Positions 34,270 through 45,405 of a stretch of DNA of 64,000 bases are shown piece by piece (within the stretch, counting starts at the first letter, position 1; each line of letters starts with the position of its first letter). Under the pieces are notes generated by a model, which did not search any database, had not been told where the DNA came from, and saw nothing but the letters and a program-made list of their open reading frames with translations. This DNA is from Xestospongia muta. Lineage: Eukaryota > Porifera > Demospongiae > Haplosclerida > Petrosiidae. Position numbers and translations under genes: made by a program. The stretch is taken from contig OY848918.1 of assembly GCA_963693285.1 (NCBI GenBank), positions 11,063,592-11,127,591 on the forward strand, written 5' to 3'.

Positions 34270-36357
34270 TTAAACTTCATCTTCGTCATTGACATTACTG
34301 ATAATACTCTCTTGTCTAGTACTAACTATTGGATGTAGTGGTATTGTATTACTAGACCCAGGAATTGACTGACTATCACTTTCTGACAATGGACTAGTCT
34401 CAATGTTGCTAATTTCAGCTGATGGTGCATTATCATAAGTAACATGTACATTCTTTTCTTCAGGTTGTGTGACAATTAAGTCATATGGTACATACTTTAT
34501 ATGACGTTCATCATAGTTGTCTGGATGTACCATACGATCAGCATCCCAGTTATTATCAACTAGTATCGATTCCATATCTTCATGTTCTTCATTATTTGAT
34601 GTATTGTGTTTTCTGTTAGCTTTACAACTTCGGCAGCATATCCAAGTTTTTTTAATTGTCCAGTATGGAATGTATCCGAAAACTATTACTCCAAAAGTAA
34701 TTAGTAGAAAAAGTAAATTTATAAATTGAGAAAGAACACCATCCCCTGAAGTAACAGTAATAATATTAAATGATGCAAACATAACCATAAATAAAAAATC
34801 AAAGAAACTGTGAATATTTCTTTTATATGGACGGAATACCATGATTGTACCTCCAAACACAGCAAACAATGCCATTTGAGGAAACAGAATACGATAGAGT
34901 CTGTCACTTTGTTCGATATAGTTGTAACTTTGAGGTTTAAAGTATAAACATAAAACAATGATTCTTAAGAATAGATAAAATCCAGCAAAATAGCGATAAT
35001 CGTGTGTGTTATCAGAACCATCTTTATAAGGTCCAGTGAAAATGTCACCTAATGATATTAGTATTTCTTTCCTTAGATGTAAACAGCTCAGTATTTTGTG
35101 GAATAGTTTTAATGGATAAAGTTGTATGTAGAGCATTGGTAAGAATATAATGAACACTAACACAATGATAGCAAACATACCAGCAAAACTATGAGGCCAA
35201 CCAAAGTAATTAACATTGTAGAATATAACATGTTTCATGCTATTTTCATTTTCGTAATACCGTGTTGTAGGATATAATAGTTGAAGAGAAGTAGCAGCAA
35301 ACTGAGTGAAACATAACAGATATATTGAGGCTATAGAATGAATCAAGGAAGGCTCAATGTTAGTCATATGCCAGAAGCGTGCTAGTAGACGATGAAGAGG
35401 TCTAGTGATAGTGACTACACACCTAAATCCTTTATCATACATTGTAATCCAGGTATAGATCAAGAGTAAAAGGACCAGTGGATAGGTTGGTATGATATAC
35501 CAGAATGATATAGCTTGTAATAATGTCATATTTGACATTATACATATTGGCTTGAAAAAAAGAAAATTTAGGAAATTCAAGTTAAATATATTTCCAGGTA
35601 TAACAGAAAAATATGGATAATATTGTGGGCACTCCACATTATATCCAAAGTCATTCTCAATCATAACATTAAAACTTAGATTTGGATACACTATACTAAT
35701 CATTTGACAATAGAAGACTAAACCAATTATAAAACCATTAGTCAATTGTATGTTGAAGACTATTATAATAAACACCATTATTGTCACTGGTATAATCTGT
35801 ATTAAGATGAATATCACCAAACCTGGTAATGGATACTGGTCACATTGAACACATCTATTGAGTTTGTTAATAGGAACTCCATAACCAGAACTACATGCTC
35901 CATTTCTACTATCGTAACAGAAAGGTTCGTATCTCATTTGAGGATTCAGCATCACTGATATGTTAGATTCAAATGTTTCTATTATTGGCCATTGTGTTTG
36001 AATCGAAAGAATAACTTCACTAAAATCAGCTACATCATTTAACGTAGTATTATAATAATAGAGACTTATATATTGATAATAATAAGTTATAGTTGTACAT
36101 TGTTGGTACAAATTATTATCAAAAGATGCTGGACCAGATATAATGCAAGCTTGTAAATCATACCTCCACTCATAACTCACATTATAACAATCGTAGACCA
36201 AAGCACTTATATAAAACGGATCTCCAGAGTAAATAACATCATTGGTCTTACTTATCATTAAGTATGGACACGCCAATGTCTCATTACAATCAATACTATT
36301 AGCAGCAGCAAATGGAAGCAAAGCAAAAAGTAAGACAAGAAGAGACCACAGCATCAT
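34270..36357 (-). CDS. Multi-pass membrane receptor-like protein, short form with long tail (gene 6)
   Basis: 695 residues from the ATG at 36357. Signal peptide MMLWSLLVLLFALLPFAAA, then NSIDCNETLACPYL, ALVYDC, LQACIISGPASF, a Cys piece (PFCYDSRNGACSSGYGV), about nine membrane segments with a distinct first segment (LPGLVIFILIQIIPVTIM) and a TM7 entry of RILFPQMALFAVFGG like gene 3. The tail is the long class: HPDNYDERHIKYVPYDL followed by SESDSQSIPGSSNTIPLHP and NDEDEV. Expected at the cell surface; function unknown. Confidence 0.8.
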   Translation of the reverse strand: MMLWSLLVLLFALLPFAAANSIDCNETLACPYLMISKTNDVIYSGDPFYISALVYDCYNVSYEWRYDLQACIISGPASFDNNLYQQCTTITYYYQYISLYYYNTTLNDVADFSEVILSIQTQWPIIETFESNISVMLNPQMRYEPFCYDSRNGACSSGYGVPINKLNRCVQCDQYPLPGLVIFILIQIIPVTIMVFIIIVFNIQLTNGFIIGLVFYCQMISIVYPNLSFNVMIENDFGYNVECPQYYPYFSVIPGNIFNLNFLNFLFFKPICIMSNMTLLQAISFWYIIPTYPLVLLLLIYTWITMYDKGFRCVVTITRPLHRLLARFWHMTNIEPSLIHSIASIYLLCFTQFAATSLQLLYPTTRYYENENSMKHVIFYNVNYFGWPHSFAGMFAIIVLVFIIFLPMLYIQLYPLKLFHKILSCLHLRKEILISLGDIFTGPYKDGSDNTHDYRYFAGFYLFLRIIVLCLYFKPQSYNYIEQSDRLYRILFPQMALFAVFGGTIMVFRPYKRNIHSFFDFLFMVMFASFNIITVTSGDGVLSQFINLLFLLITFGVIVFGYIPYWTIKKTWICCRSCKANRKHNTSNNEEHEDMESILVDNNWDADRMVHPDNYDERHIKYVPYDLIVTQPEEKNVHVTYDNAPSAEISNIETSPLSESDSQSIPGSSNTIPLHPIVSTRQESIISNVNDEDEV

Positions 36358-36574
36358 GGCTAATGTTCTCAAGGGCTATACAAAGAAAACAGGCAGAATA
36401 CAGTTTATAAACAGTGTGATTGTAGAAGTTATTTTGTGGTAAACAAAGTAAATATTCTCATTACATAATATTACTATATATAATTATATTGTAATGTATG
36501 TACATTGTAACTTTATAAACAATACTATACTACAGTTGTGTATAATACTATTCATGTGATGAACATGTGTTCAA

Positions 36575-36594
36575 AGGTCAGTCCATTCTGACCT
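36575..36594 (-). promoter_or_regulatory. AGGTCA-N8-TGACCT palindrome upstream of gene 6
   Basis: Identical to those at 21226 and 33435, about 218 bases 5' of the ATG. Confidence 0.5.
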
Positions 36595-37142
36595 CATTAG
36601 GTATGAATCAGTACAAGGACATATGTAATTGTTCAACTGAGTCTTGATTATCAAGTTTAATCAATACAATGTGCAGTCCAATACTTGATACCACAAAGCC
36701 AAAACTAGGGTAACTCATTATGTAAAATCAAAAAGAAATTGTAGTTTATACCCAATTATTAGTTCACGTAAAAATTGATTGGTTTATTTAACCAATATAT
36801 GGTAATTTACAGGTGCATGTATGTATAACAAATTAAATTGAAAATGCAAACTGAAAGTAAATATCATACTGTTTTCATTCCTAACATATTGTCAGGTTGA
36901 CTGTTTCATCACACTGTACTATTAGATTGACTAAATACCTTAAATATGTTAGGAATGAAAGTAAGATAGTAGGGATGGTGTGTACAATTGGATCATCACT
37001 ACATAATATCACAGATGGCAAAAAACAATTAAGTATATTTGCTACTCATCTAAATCAATAAAATAATATTATTAAATAATGTATGATATAAGACAAGACA
37101 CTGCAAAGTAATAACATCACTCTTTGTTTTAAATATCTCTTG

Positions 37143-37214
37143 TTCACTTCCTACCAGTGAATACTAAGGCAATTAGTATGGCATTTGTCACAATGTTCAG
37201 TGGTAGGAAGTGAA
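37143..37214. repeat. 72-nt hairpin repeat
   Basis: Sixth copy. Confidence 0.8.
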
Positions 37215-37292
37215 CGTCAATCATTATAGTGTATGGTATAGGTCAAGATGCTGCAAAGTAATAACATCACTCTTTGTTTTAAATATCTCTTG

Positions 37293-37364
37293 TTTACTTC
37301 CTACCAGTGAATACTATGGCAATTAGTATGGTATTTGCCACAATGTTCAGTGGTAGGAAGTGAA
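37293..37364. repeat. 72-nt hairpin repeat
   Basis: Seventh copy, 150 bases after the sixth, so this part of the spacer is itself tandemly duplicated. Confidence 0.8.
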
Positions 37365-37423
37365 TGTTACTCATTATAGTGTATGGTATAGGACAAGACG
37401 CTACAAAGTAATAACATCACTTA

Positions 37424-40170
37424 GACAATTAGAAGAGGCCAAATCAGCACGTCTAATAATCTCAAGGGCTATCACAAAGACAAATGAAATGTATAAAGTG
37501 CTTAACTTTGCTGTTGTGGGTGGTGTAGATCTATACTGGAAAGTGCATGTACATTTAACATTCCACAAGCTTAAAGGTATGGTAAATTATTAATGGCTCA
37601 GCTTACTCTGACAATAGTCAACTTACTGGCCAATTTGCAAACTAATTGACCATAAGGCACTACCTCACAAATTTGCTTAGCCTTCTCAAGTGACGTATAC
37701 CACAGAATACAGACGAGAGATATCTCACATGATGTGCAAGATGATTATTGATGACTCAGCATTTCTCTTTTTATTTATTTTATTTTATTTATTTATAATG
37801 ATTTTACAGTAACAGCAATGAGGGTGATAAAAAGTGAAATAATGATTCAGTGATGGAATAAAAGAAACATAACTGCTGCACTGGGGGGGATACTCATTAC
37901 TTGTATGAGCATCCTATGATAATGTAAAAGTACCTAGATGATTAAATGACAATTATTAAAATGTAGATGATTAGGGGATCAGTAAACAAGAATTACAAGA
38001 ACATTTATAATAATAAGTGCATGGGTTGCATGAGTCAAAGTGAGAAATGAAATTGGAGGTAAAATGAGAAATTACAGAACTTTTAATTAAGGATAATGAT
38101 GGGTGGTTCTTGGTGTAACTCGACTATGATGACATCATAATGAAATGACACATAGTGATGTCATCATATATGATGACATCCCCTAAACCAAACCTAACAT
38201 TTTAACTCTATGACACATAGTGATGTCATCTAGGACATGTTGTTACATCATCAGTCAAGTTACACCAAGAAGCACCCATAATGATGACTTGGAATCAATT
38301 GGTGGCAAGGAGTTCAAAAGCCGAGGGAGTCAATTAAAGTAGGAGTGTCTCAGTAGACTGTTATTTACAGAACTGTGTTTCAATTTGAAAAATGACTGGG
38401 ATCGTGTGTTTGAGGAGCTAAAGGAGACATAGTTATTTATGTTAAAGTGGTCGTCAGGTTTCTTCAATACTGATGTGAAGAACATGATGTCATAAAGTTC
38501 AAGGTGATACATAAGTGGTAGCATTCATAGCTTAGATAGACATGATTTGTAATCCATTGACACATCGTGACAATATATTTGGTGGCTCTCATTTGAAGTT
38601 TCTCTAGTGCAGTGATATCTTTCAGTAAGGATGGACGGCAAACAGGAGAACAATATGTGAGAAGTGGGAGTACTAATGACATGTATAGATGTTTCTTGAC
38701 GCTGATTGGGGAAGAAACAGAGAAAGTACGTTTAATTAAGTACAAAGTTCGATAGGCCTTGGACAGAATTTTATCAATATGACTGGACCAGGATAAATCA
38801 GAGCAGAAGACAACTCCAAGATCTTTACATGATCTTAAGGTTTAGCTTGGATATCTTTTCCATTCAGTTCATAGGTGTAACAGGTAGAGTTACATTTTCA
38901 TGGAAAAGAAGGTGATAGGTAGAACCCCAATTGGAAATTCCATCAAGATCAGACTGGAGTAACAGACAATCCTGGAGGTGCTTGATTTTTTTTGCCACAT
39001 TTGGTGTCATCAGTGAAAATATACATCAGCAAGTAGATAATGGAGGTGGGGAGGTTGTTGATGTAGGTGAGGAAAAGTAGGGGCCTAAATTACTCCCTTG
39101 AGCCACTCCTGAGGTAACAGGTAATAAATCAGACAGGTTGTTGTTAATAGATACACATTGTTGCTGAGAAGTCAACTATGCATGAATGAATTTCCAAATC
39201 CAGAGATTCCAAAATTTGACAATTTAGAGAGCAGGATGTCATAAGACACTGAGTCGAATGCTTTGATAATATCAACAAGAACAAGAAAACAAATCATTAT
39301 TAAAATAACTGCAGTGTTCAAACTTCTGACATAAAAACTGCAAGGAACAACGCTGTAGAGTCACTGATATGTTAAATTCAAGGGTTTGGACTGTTGGTAT
39401 TCTGTTATGATTGAAAGTATAACATCCGTGGAATTAATTGAAGCATTGGTGAAGTAGAGAGTTATAATGAACTGCAAATGACTAATTGATAAGTTAACAC
39501 ATTGTTGGAAAGCACTTTGATAAAATGATGCTGGTCCAGAAATGATACAAGCTATTAAGTCATTTTTCCAATCATAACTTCTATTATTACAGTCAAAGAC
39601 TAATGCATTTAAATATAATGACTCTCCAGGAAAGATTACGTTTTTACCATTGGCTATTTCTACTGTCAAATATGAACACTCCATAGTATCATTGAAACTA
39701 TTGCCATTCTCGCTATAACTATATTCATTGAGTCCAGTACTATTATTACCAGACTCTATGCCATATCAATTAACTGAACATTATAACACATTGATATATA
39801 CACTGCTGACACTTGGAAGTCAAACTCCCTATTAGGATTGATTTGAATATTACCACAACTATCAAGAACCAGAGACTTGAGGGTAATGTTTGTAGATGAT
39901 AGAAATAACAGTCCACTATGTGAACTACACTTTATAGTTACTGTCTTACCTCAATCTTTAGTAGTAAGACCTATGATGGCAATATTAGACTTGTCTATCA
40001 CCTTACTGGTGTTGCCCAATATATAGGTACCAGGATACAGCTAGAGGACAGTGGAGTTGTGTTGTAGTCCTTGTAGAGCTAAATTGAGAGTAGCACAAGG
40101 TGTCTGGTCTTCTCTATTCCAACAAGAGATATTGTTCACACCAAATGATGAATTGATGTAGATCTCATAC
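37424..40170 (-). repeat. Segmental duplication of 26711-29460
   Basis: Spacer, LINE and truncated receptor gene are present in the same order at both places with only scattered differences. The left edges coincide at a GACAATTAGAAGAGGCC word. Confidence 0.85.
37770..39341 (-). mobile_element. 5'-truncated LINE, copy 2 (segmental duplicate)
   Basis: Near copy of 27055-28560 with the same truncation points, the same FTDDTKC variant and the same internal stop after SYFN. Extra indels break it further, including a T-run change near 38985 and a short insertion near 39035. It moved here with flanking receptor DNA, not by a second retrotransposition. Confidence 0.8.
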
Positions 40171-40235
40171 TCCCAGTTAGAAGCAAATGTAAGGGAAGCA
40201 AAAAATGCAACAATTAGAAGAGGTCAAACCATCAT
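39342..40235 (-). pseudogene. Long-form receptor N-terminus, multiply broken (gene 7)
   Basis: Beta-helix and second ectodomain of the gene 4/gene 10 subfamily, truncated at the same LINE junction as gene 4. Breaks seen: a stop at the third codon (ATG ATG GTT TGA), a stop in the IYLYPGT strand, a stop in TKDGG, and a one-base deletion near 39762. The 5' flank is of the short-form type and carries the AGGTCA palindrome at 40390-40409, unlike genes 1, 4 and 10. Body and flank therefore come from different lineages. Confidence 0.85.
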
Positions 40236-40389
40236 GTCTAATTTTCTCAAGGGCTATATCACAAAATAAATAAAACATTCTCATTACAAAGATTAATAAT
40301 ATTAAAAGAAATTTTTTTTTAAATAAAATAATATTATACTATAGCACTAGCTGTGTATAACATTGCTCGTGTGATGAACATGTGTTCAA

Positions 40390-40409
40390 AGGTCAGTCCA
40401 TTCTGACCT
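40390..40409 (-). promoter_or_regulatory. AGGTCA-N8-TGACCT palindrome upstream of pseudogene 7
   Basis: Intact copy of the 20-base palindrome, about 155 bases upstream of the pseudogene start. Confidence 0.45.
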
Positions 40410-41823
40410 CATTGGATATGCATCATTACAAGGACATATGTTATCATTACTCATTATAATCAATGAATGTTAAAAGTTCTGTCTTTACAAATATTTAAAT
40501 TCACCATCTTTTGTTCTCACTATCCTTCTGAAGTAAGACAATCATTTAGTAAGATAGAACTAAATTATCAAGTCATACACTGTTAAAATAGACTGGATAT
40601 ATTAACCAATTTTATGATCACTTTATGGTCACTTAAATTTCAGACATGCCTACAAACTATATTAAAATGTATACTGTTTTGATTACTAGTTATTATGAAA
40701 TTGAGAGTTCATATCATTCCACAAATCATTCCTCAAGAAAGAACATGTGTGTAGTTGTATTATTATTCCATTATAAATTTCACAGTGATAGCACTTACAT
40801 ACAGGCCCAGTATCTATGAAAATTCTAGTGAAATGAGACATTAAACAGAATCTTTATAGCTCTTACAATTAACTCTACGATATCAATTGTCTATCAGCAT
40901 ATTGTTTAATGAAATAGTGTGGTATTTACTATTTTCAGTGTCTCGTATTATATGTATTGTGAATGACCATAAATTAATTGGTTAAATCAACCAAAGTATA
41001 TTATATAGAGAAATAAAATCCAGCAAAGATTAATAAAGGAATGTTATTAGAATTAACCACTTTATAGCAGAGTCCATGCATGCAGTGAATACATCACCCT
41101 GAACAATGTACAATAGCTGTGTATTCATATGGTAAACTTAAAGAATGATACTTAAGACAAGATAAAATCCAGCAAAACAGCAATAATCACATGTATTCTT
41201 AGAACCATTTTTATTAATTGATCCATCATTATTAGCAGTGCATATTCAGTGTTTTCTTGAGGTTGGGACATATATCAATCATACTTATAATGTGTATGCC
41301 ATACATGCTTGAGAATAAACAAATTTATTAAATAATAACTAATCATTAAACCATTGAACTCACCAAATAACTATAACTTGAAATATATATTTTTTCTCTA
41401 TAACAAATTGTAACAACAGCATTTAAATACAAACAGAGCAAGAAAAAATGTAGACTAAAAATAACACATTAATGTCTAGTGGTAAGAAATGAACATTAAC
41501 ACTACTTAAACAATGTCACCTATAACAAAAGATATCATAAACACCTATTAACAAATAAACATGAAAATTGAAAATTATAAAAAATACATCATAAACAATT
41601 AGTAAGTGACTAAATGAAATACAATTAAAATTATTACAAAATCAAACTAAATTAAACACAATGTTAAACTTAATGTTAAAGTTAATACAGAATCATGAAT
41701 GTAAGTATTGTCAAAAATTATAACTAAATACAATCTATATGAAAAGTGTGTGTTAAAAATTTCACACTTACAATTATATACTGACTTTTTAAACCACACT
41801 AACTAATGTGAATACAGTTTAGT
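40410..41823. other. Spacer with receptor relics
   Basis: AT-rich. 41145-41310 holds short degraded pieces of the receptor membrane region on the minus strand (the AGFYLFLR area), also found near 50210 and 62780. 41330-41820 is the 3' flank of the third tail subfamily and recurs at 63230-63770. Confidence 0.6.
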
Positions 41824-42958
41824 TTAAACTTCATCTTCGTGATCAGCTTCTGTACTGTTAGTACCCTCATTTGTACCACTTGCTATTGGATGTAGTGGTA
41901 TTGTTGATCCTTCAGACATAGTTATAACCATAGACCTATTATTTCTTCTTGACAGTGTACCAATCTCAGTTTCAATGATATTTGGATTGTCATTAGCAAT
42001 ATTTTCTGTAGTTTCTTGAGGTTGGACAACAGGTAGGTCATACGAGACATATTTTACATGATGTTCCTTGTAGTTGTCTGGATTTTCCATACGATCAGCA
42101 ATCCAGTCTTCATCGTTCACTAGTAATGGTTCCATGTTTTGATGATCTTCATTATGAGATGAATTGTATTGTTTGTTAATTCCACAATATTGATAACAAC
42201 TCTCGATTCCTTTGATTATCCAGTAAAAGAAGTTAGCAGACAATATAATGTCAAAAATAAAAACAGAAGAAAAAAATAAAATTACTGTATAAGAAGTGGA
42301 TGATCCTGAAATTAAAGTTAAAAAATTCATTGATACTAGGAATATGAAAATTACAAATCACATAAATTGTGAATGTTCTTTTTATATGGATGAAAGAGTG
42401 CAATCATTCCCCAAGCAATAAAAATAATGTCAATTAAGTAAAAAGAAAAATTCAATCATTTTCATAAGGTATAAAGTGTAAATTAAAACAATGATCCTTA
42501 AGAAAAGATAAAATCCAGCAAAATAGCGATAATCACATGTGTTCTTAGAACCATCTTTATAGGGTCCAGTGAATATGTCACCTAATAATATCAGTATTTC
42601 CTTTCTTAGATGTAAATAGCTCAGTAATTTGTGGAATACTTTAAATGGATAAAGTTGTATGTAGAGCATTGGTAAGAATATAATGAACACTAACACAATG
42701 ATAGCAAAGATACCAGCAAAACTATGAGGTCAGCCAAAGTAATCTAATGTTCCATCATAGAAGAATGCTATGCCTTTATCATTTCTGTTATTCCATACAT
42801 ACCATGTTGTATGATCTAATAGTTGAAGAGAAGTAGCAGCAAACTGAGTAAAACATAACAAATATATTGAGGCAGTAGAATAAATCAAGCAAGGCTCAAT
42901 GTTAGTCATACACCAGAAACGTGCTAGTAGACAATGAAGAGCTCTAGTGATAGTGACT
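41824..42958 (-). pseudogene. Receptor 3' half, third tail class (gene 8)
   Basis: Contains the last membrane segments and a tail of a distinct subfamily (NDEDWIADRMENPDNYKEHHVKYVSYDL, read in pieces, to GTNSTEADHEDEV). Frameshifts separate 41824-42330, 42430-42696 and the TM4-TM5 region up to 42955. Upstream of VVTIT the gene is cut off and joined to unrelated spacer also found near 48110 and 57765. Its closest match is the 3' half of gene 10. Confidence 0.8.
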
Positions 42959-45405
42959 ACAATTAGCTTGTAAATAAAGATATGTTATCACAATTAAACA
43001 TTTTATATTGTTCATGTATTGATCACATCACTCTGCACTGGCCCAGTATACATGAGAATGATAACTAAAGAGACTTTAGACAGAATCATTTATAGCTCAA
43101 ACAATTAACTACATAACTGACAAATGTCAATCAATATATGAAACAGTCCAGTCTTTTACTAATTTTCAGTGTCTCATCCTGCATTATTATATGCAACATG
43201 AATGATCATGGATTAACCAATCTTCTCTAGTCTAACAATGTATATTATGTTACTATGAATATGTCTTCCTTTTAAGTAGTCCTATAAGACTGGTATATAT
43301 GTACACTGCCATTGAGATTCTTGAATGTTTTTATAACACTTAGTGCAAAAATCTCTCTCAAAAACACACCTTATTACCTTACAAGGAAAGAAGTAACCTG
43401 GGGCTTATATATATATATATCATTAGTTTCAAACTACTCACATAACAATAATATAAATTCAAAATGGACATACAAATATACTGATTACAATGGACACATA
43501 TACCCATTGAGCTGATTAATAGGAATCTCATATAACAAGGAGCATGTGTTTTTAATATATTTCAACCACAAATCTTACTAGTTTGTGAAATTAGTAGATC
43601 TCAACAGACAAATCATATAAGTATACAAGTATACATTGTACATATATATAGTGTTCATTGTTATACATTATCTGTGTGTTTCAAAATATGTATAAAGTGA
43701 CAATAAAGATATATTATCAGAATTAATTATTTATAGAGTTCATGTTTACATTACCCTGCATGATGTAAACAACTTATGTATCCATAGCAACATATAAAAT
43801 GATAATAAACACACCCACCAGCTAGACAATGATATCAATCTCTTGTTGATGAAGAGATTAGGATACAGCTGCAAATGACTGTAACAATAACTGACACGAT
43901 GTATTCCAGTTGTGTTTATTTGGATTTAACACTATCATCAATAGTTTTTTTAATAGCACTCGAGTGCTATTTAAAAGTCACTAATATATTGTAAAAATTG
44001 ATTGGTAGATTTAGCCATTACTTGGTTATACAGGTTGCAATTGCAAAGTTATTTTAAATGAAAAAGTAATCATAATACTGTTTTCATTATTAATGTACTA
44101 CTGTTTATGTAGCTACATAACCATCAATTTCATAGTACATTAGTAATCAAAATAGTATTATGTTTACTTTTTAGATATGCAACCTATAATATAATGTATT
44201 AATATAAGATATCAAGTTATATTTTATGGTCACTTAAGTTTCACACATGACTACACTTCTAATATAATTCAGAAGGATAATAATAATGTAATGACAAACT
44301 TCTATATACTGTTTTATGTTCATGATCTTTGTTTCATTTTAAACATTTTGATAGCTAGTTATTATGTAATTGACAGTTTATATCTGTTAACAAATCATTT
44401 CTAAAGAAGGGACATGTGTGTGGTAGTATAGCTGTTCTATTATAACTTTCACAGTGACAGCACTCACACAATAGCCCAATATCCAGAAAATTCTAACTAA
44501 TAAGATATTAAACAGAATCATTTATAGCTCTAACAATTAACTACATGACAGCCAAGTGTCAGTCAATATGAAACAGTGTGATGTTTACTACTTTCTCAGT
44601 GCCTTGTTTTATATTATATTCAATATGAATGATCATGGATTGGTTAATGTGTTATCAGAATTAACCATTTATAGAGTTCATGCTTATATTACCCTCCATG
44701 ATGTAATACCTTGTGTATCCATAGCAACATTATAATAATATAAACACACCCACACTATAAAAATTAAGATGTCATTTTAACTAGATATATAATGATAATA
44801 AACTCATCCACCAGTTAGACAATGATATCAATCAATGAAGAGATGTAGCATGCAGATGCAAAATGAGTATAACAATAACTGATGTGTTCTTATTCTGTTC
44901 ATTTGGATTTAACACTATCATCAATAGTTTTTGAATAGCACTTAAAAGTCACTAATACATATATTACTGTAAAAATTGATTGGTTGATTTAACCAATAAT
45001 TGATTATATAGGTTGCAATTGCAAACTTATTTTTGTCAAAAAAGTAATCATAATACTGTTTTCATTACTAATGTACTACTGTTTATGTACTACATAACCA
45101 TCAACTTCATAATACATTAGTAATCGTAATAGTATGATGTTTACTTTTTAGATATGTAATCTGTGTAACCATGTATTAGTTAAATCAACTAATCAATTTT
45201 TACAGTGAGTTATTATATATGTATAATGTACTGGTATAAAATATCATTTTATAACAATTTAATAACTAATAAAAGCTAAACACTTAAATTGTCTTTGTTA
45301 TTGCAAACAAAATACATACTACATGTACATGACAAACTTGTTAAAAGATACAAAAGCAATAAAGTAAGGTTCACAAACTACAGTGATTGAATTAAATGTA
45401 TTTGA
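42959..45405. other. Spacer; segmental repeat of 48105-49230
   Basis: 42960-44100 closely repeats 48105-49230. 43987-44200 is a foldback remnant. 44200-44800 is the common spacer. 44966-45207 is a complete foldback element. 45208-45405 is the 3' flank of gene 9. Small open frames here are not conserved between the two copies. Confidence 0.7.
44966..45207. mobile_element. 242-bp foldback/MITE-like element
   Basis: Ends ACTGTAAAAATTGATTGG and CTAATCAATTTTTACAGTG, with GGTTGCAATTGC and ACTAATGTACTACTG arms. Same length as the element at 25765. Confidence 0.75.

Larger units (their letters stand above)
36600..37769. other. Spacer with hairpins and duplication breakpoint
   Basis: A foldback end near 36772-36860, spacer-block pieces, and two adjacent 72-nt hairpins (37143-37214 and 37293-37364). 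From 37424 the sequence is a near copy of 26711 onwards. No gene found. Confidence 0.65.

Noticed and set aside
43312..43515. Small frame in spacer
   Set aside because: The duplicate at 48424-48672 carries indels that do not preserve the reading frame.
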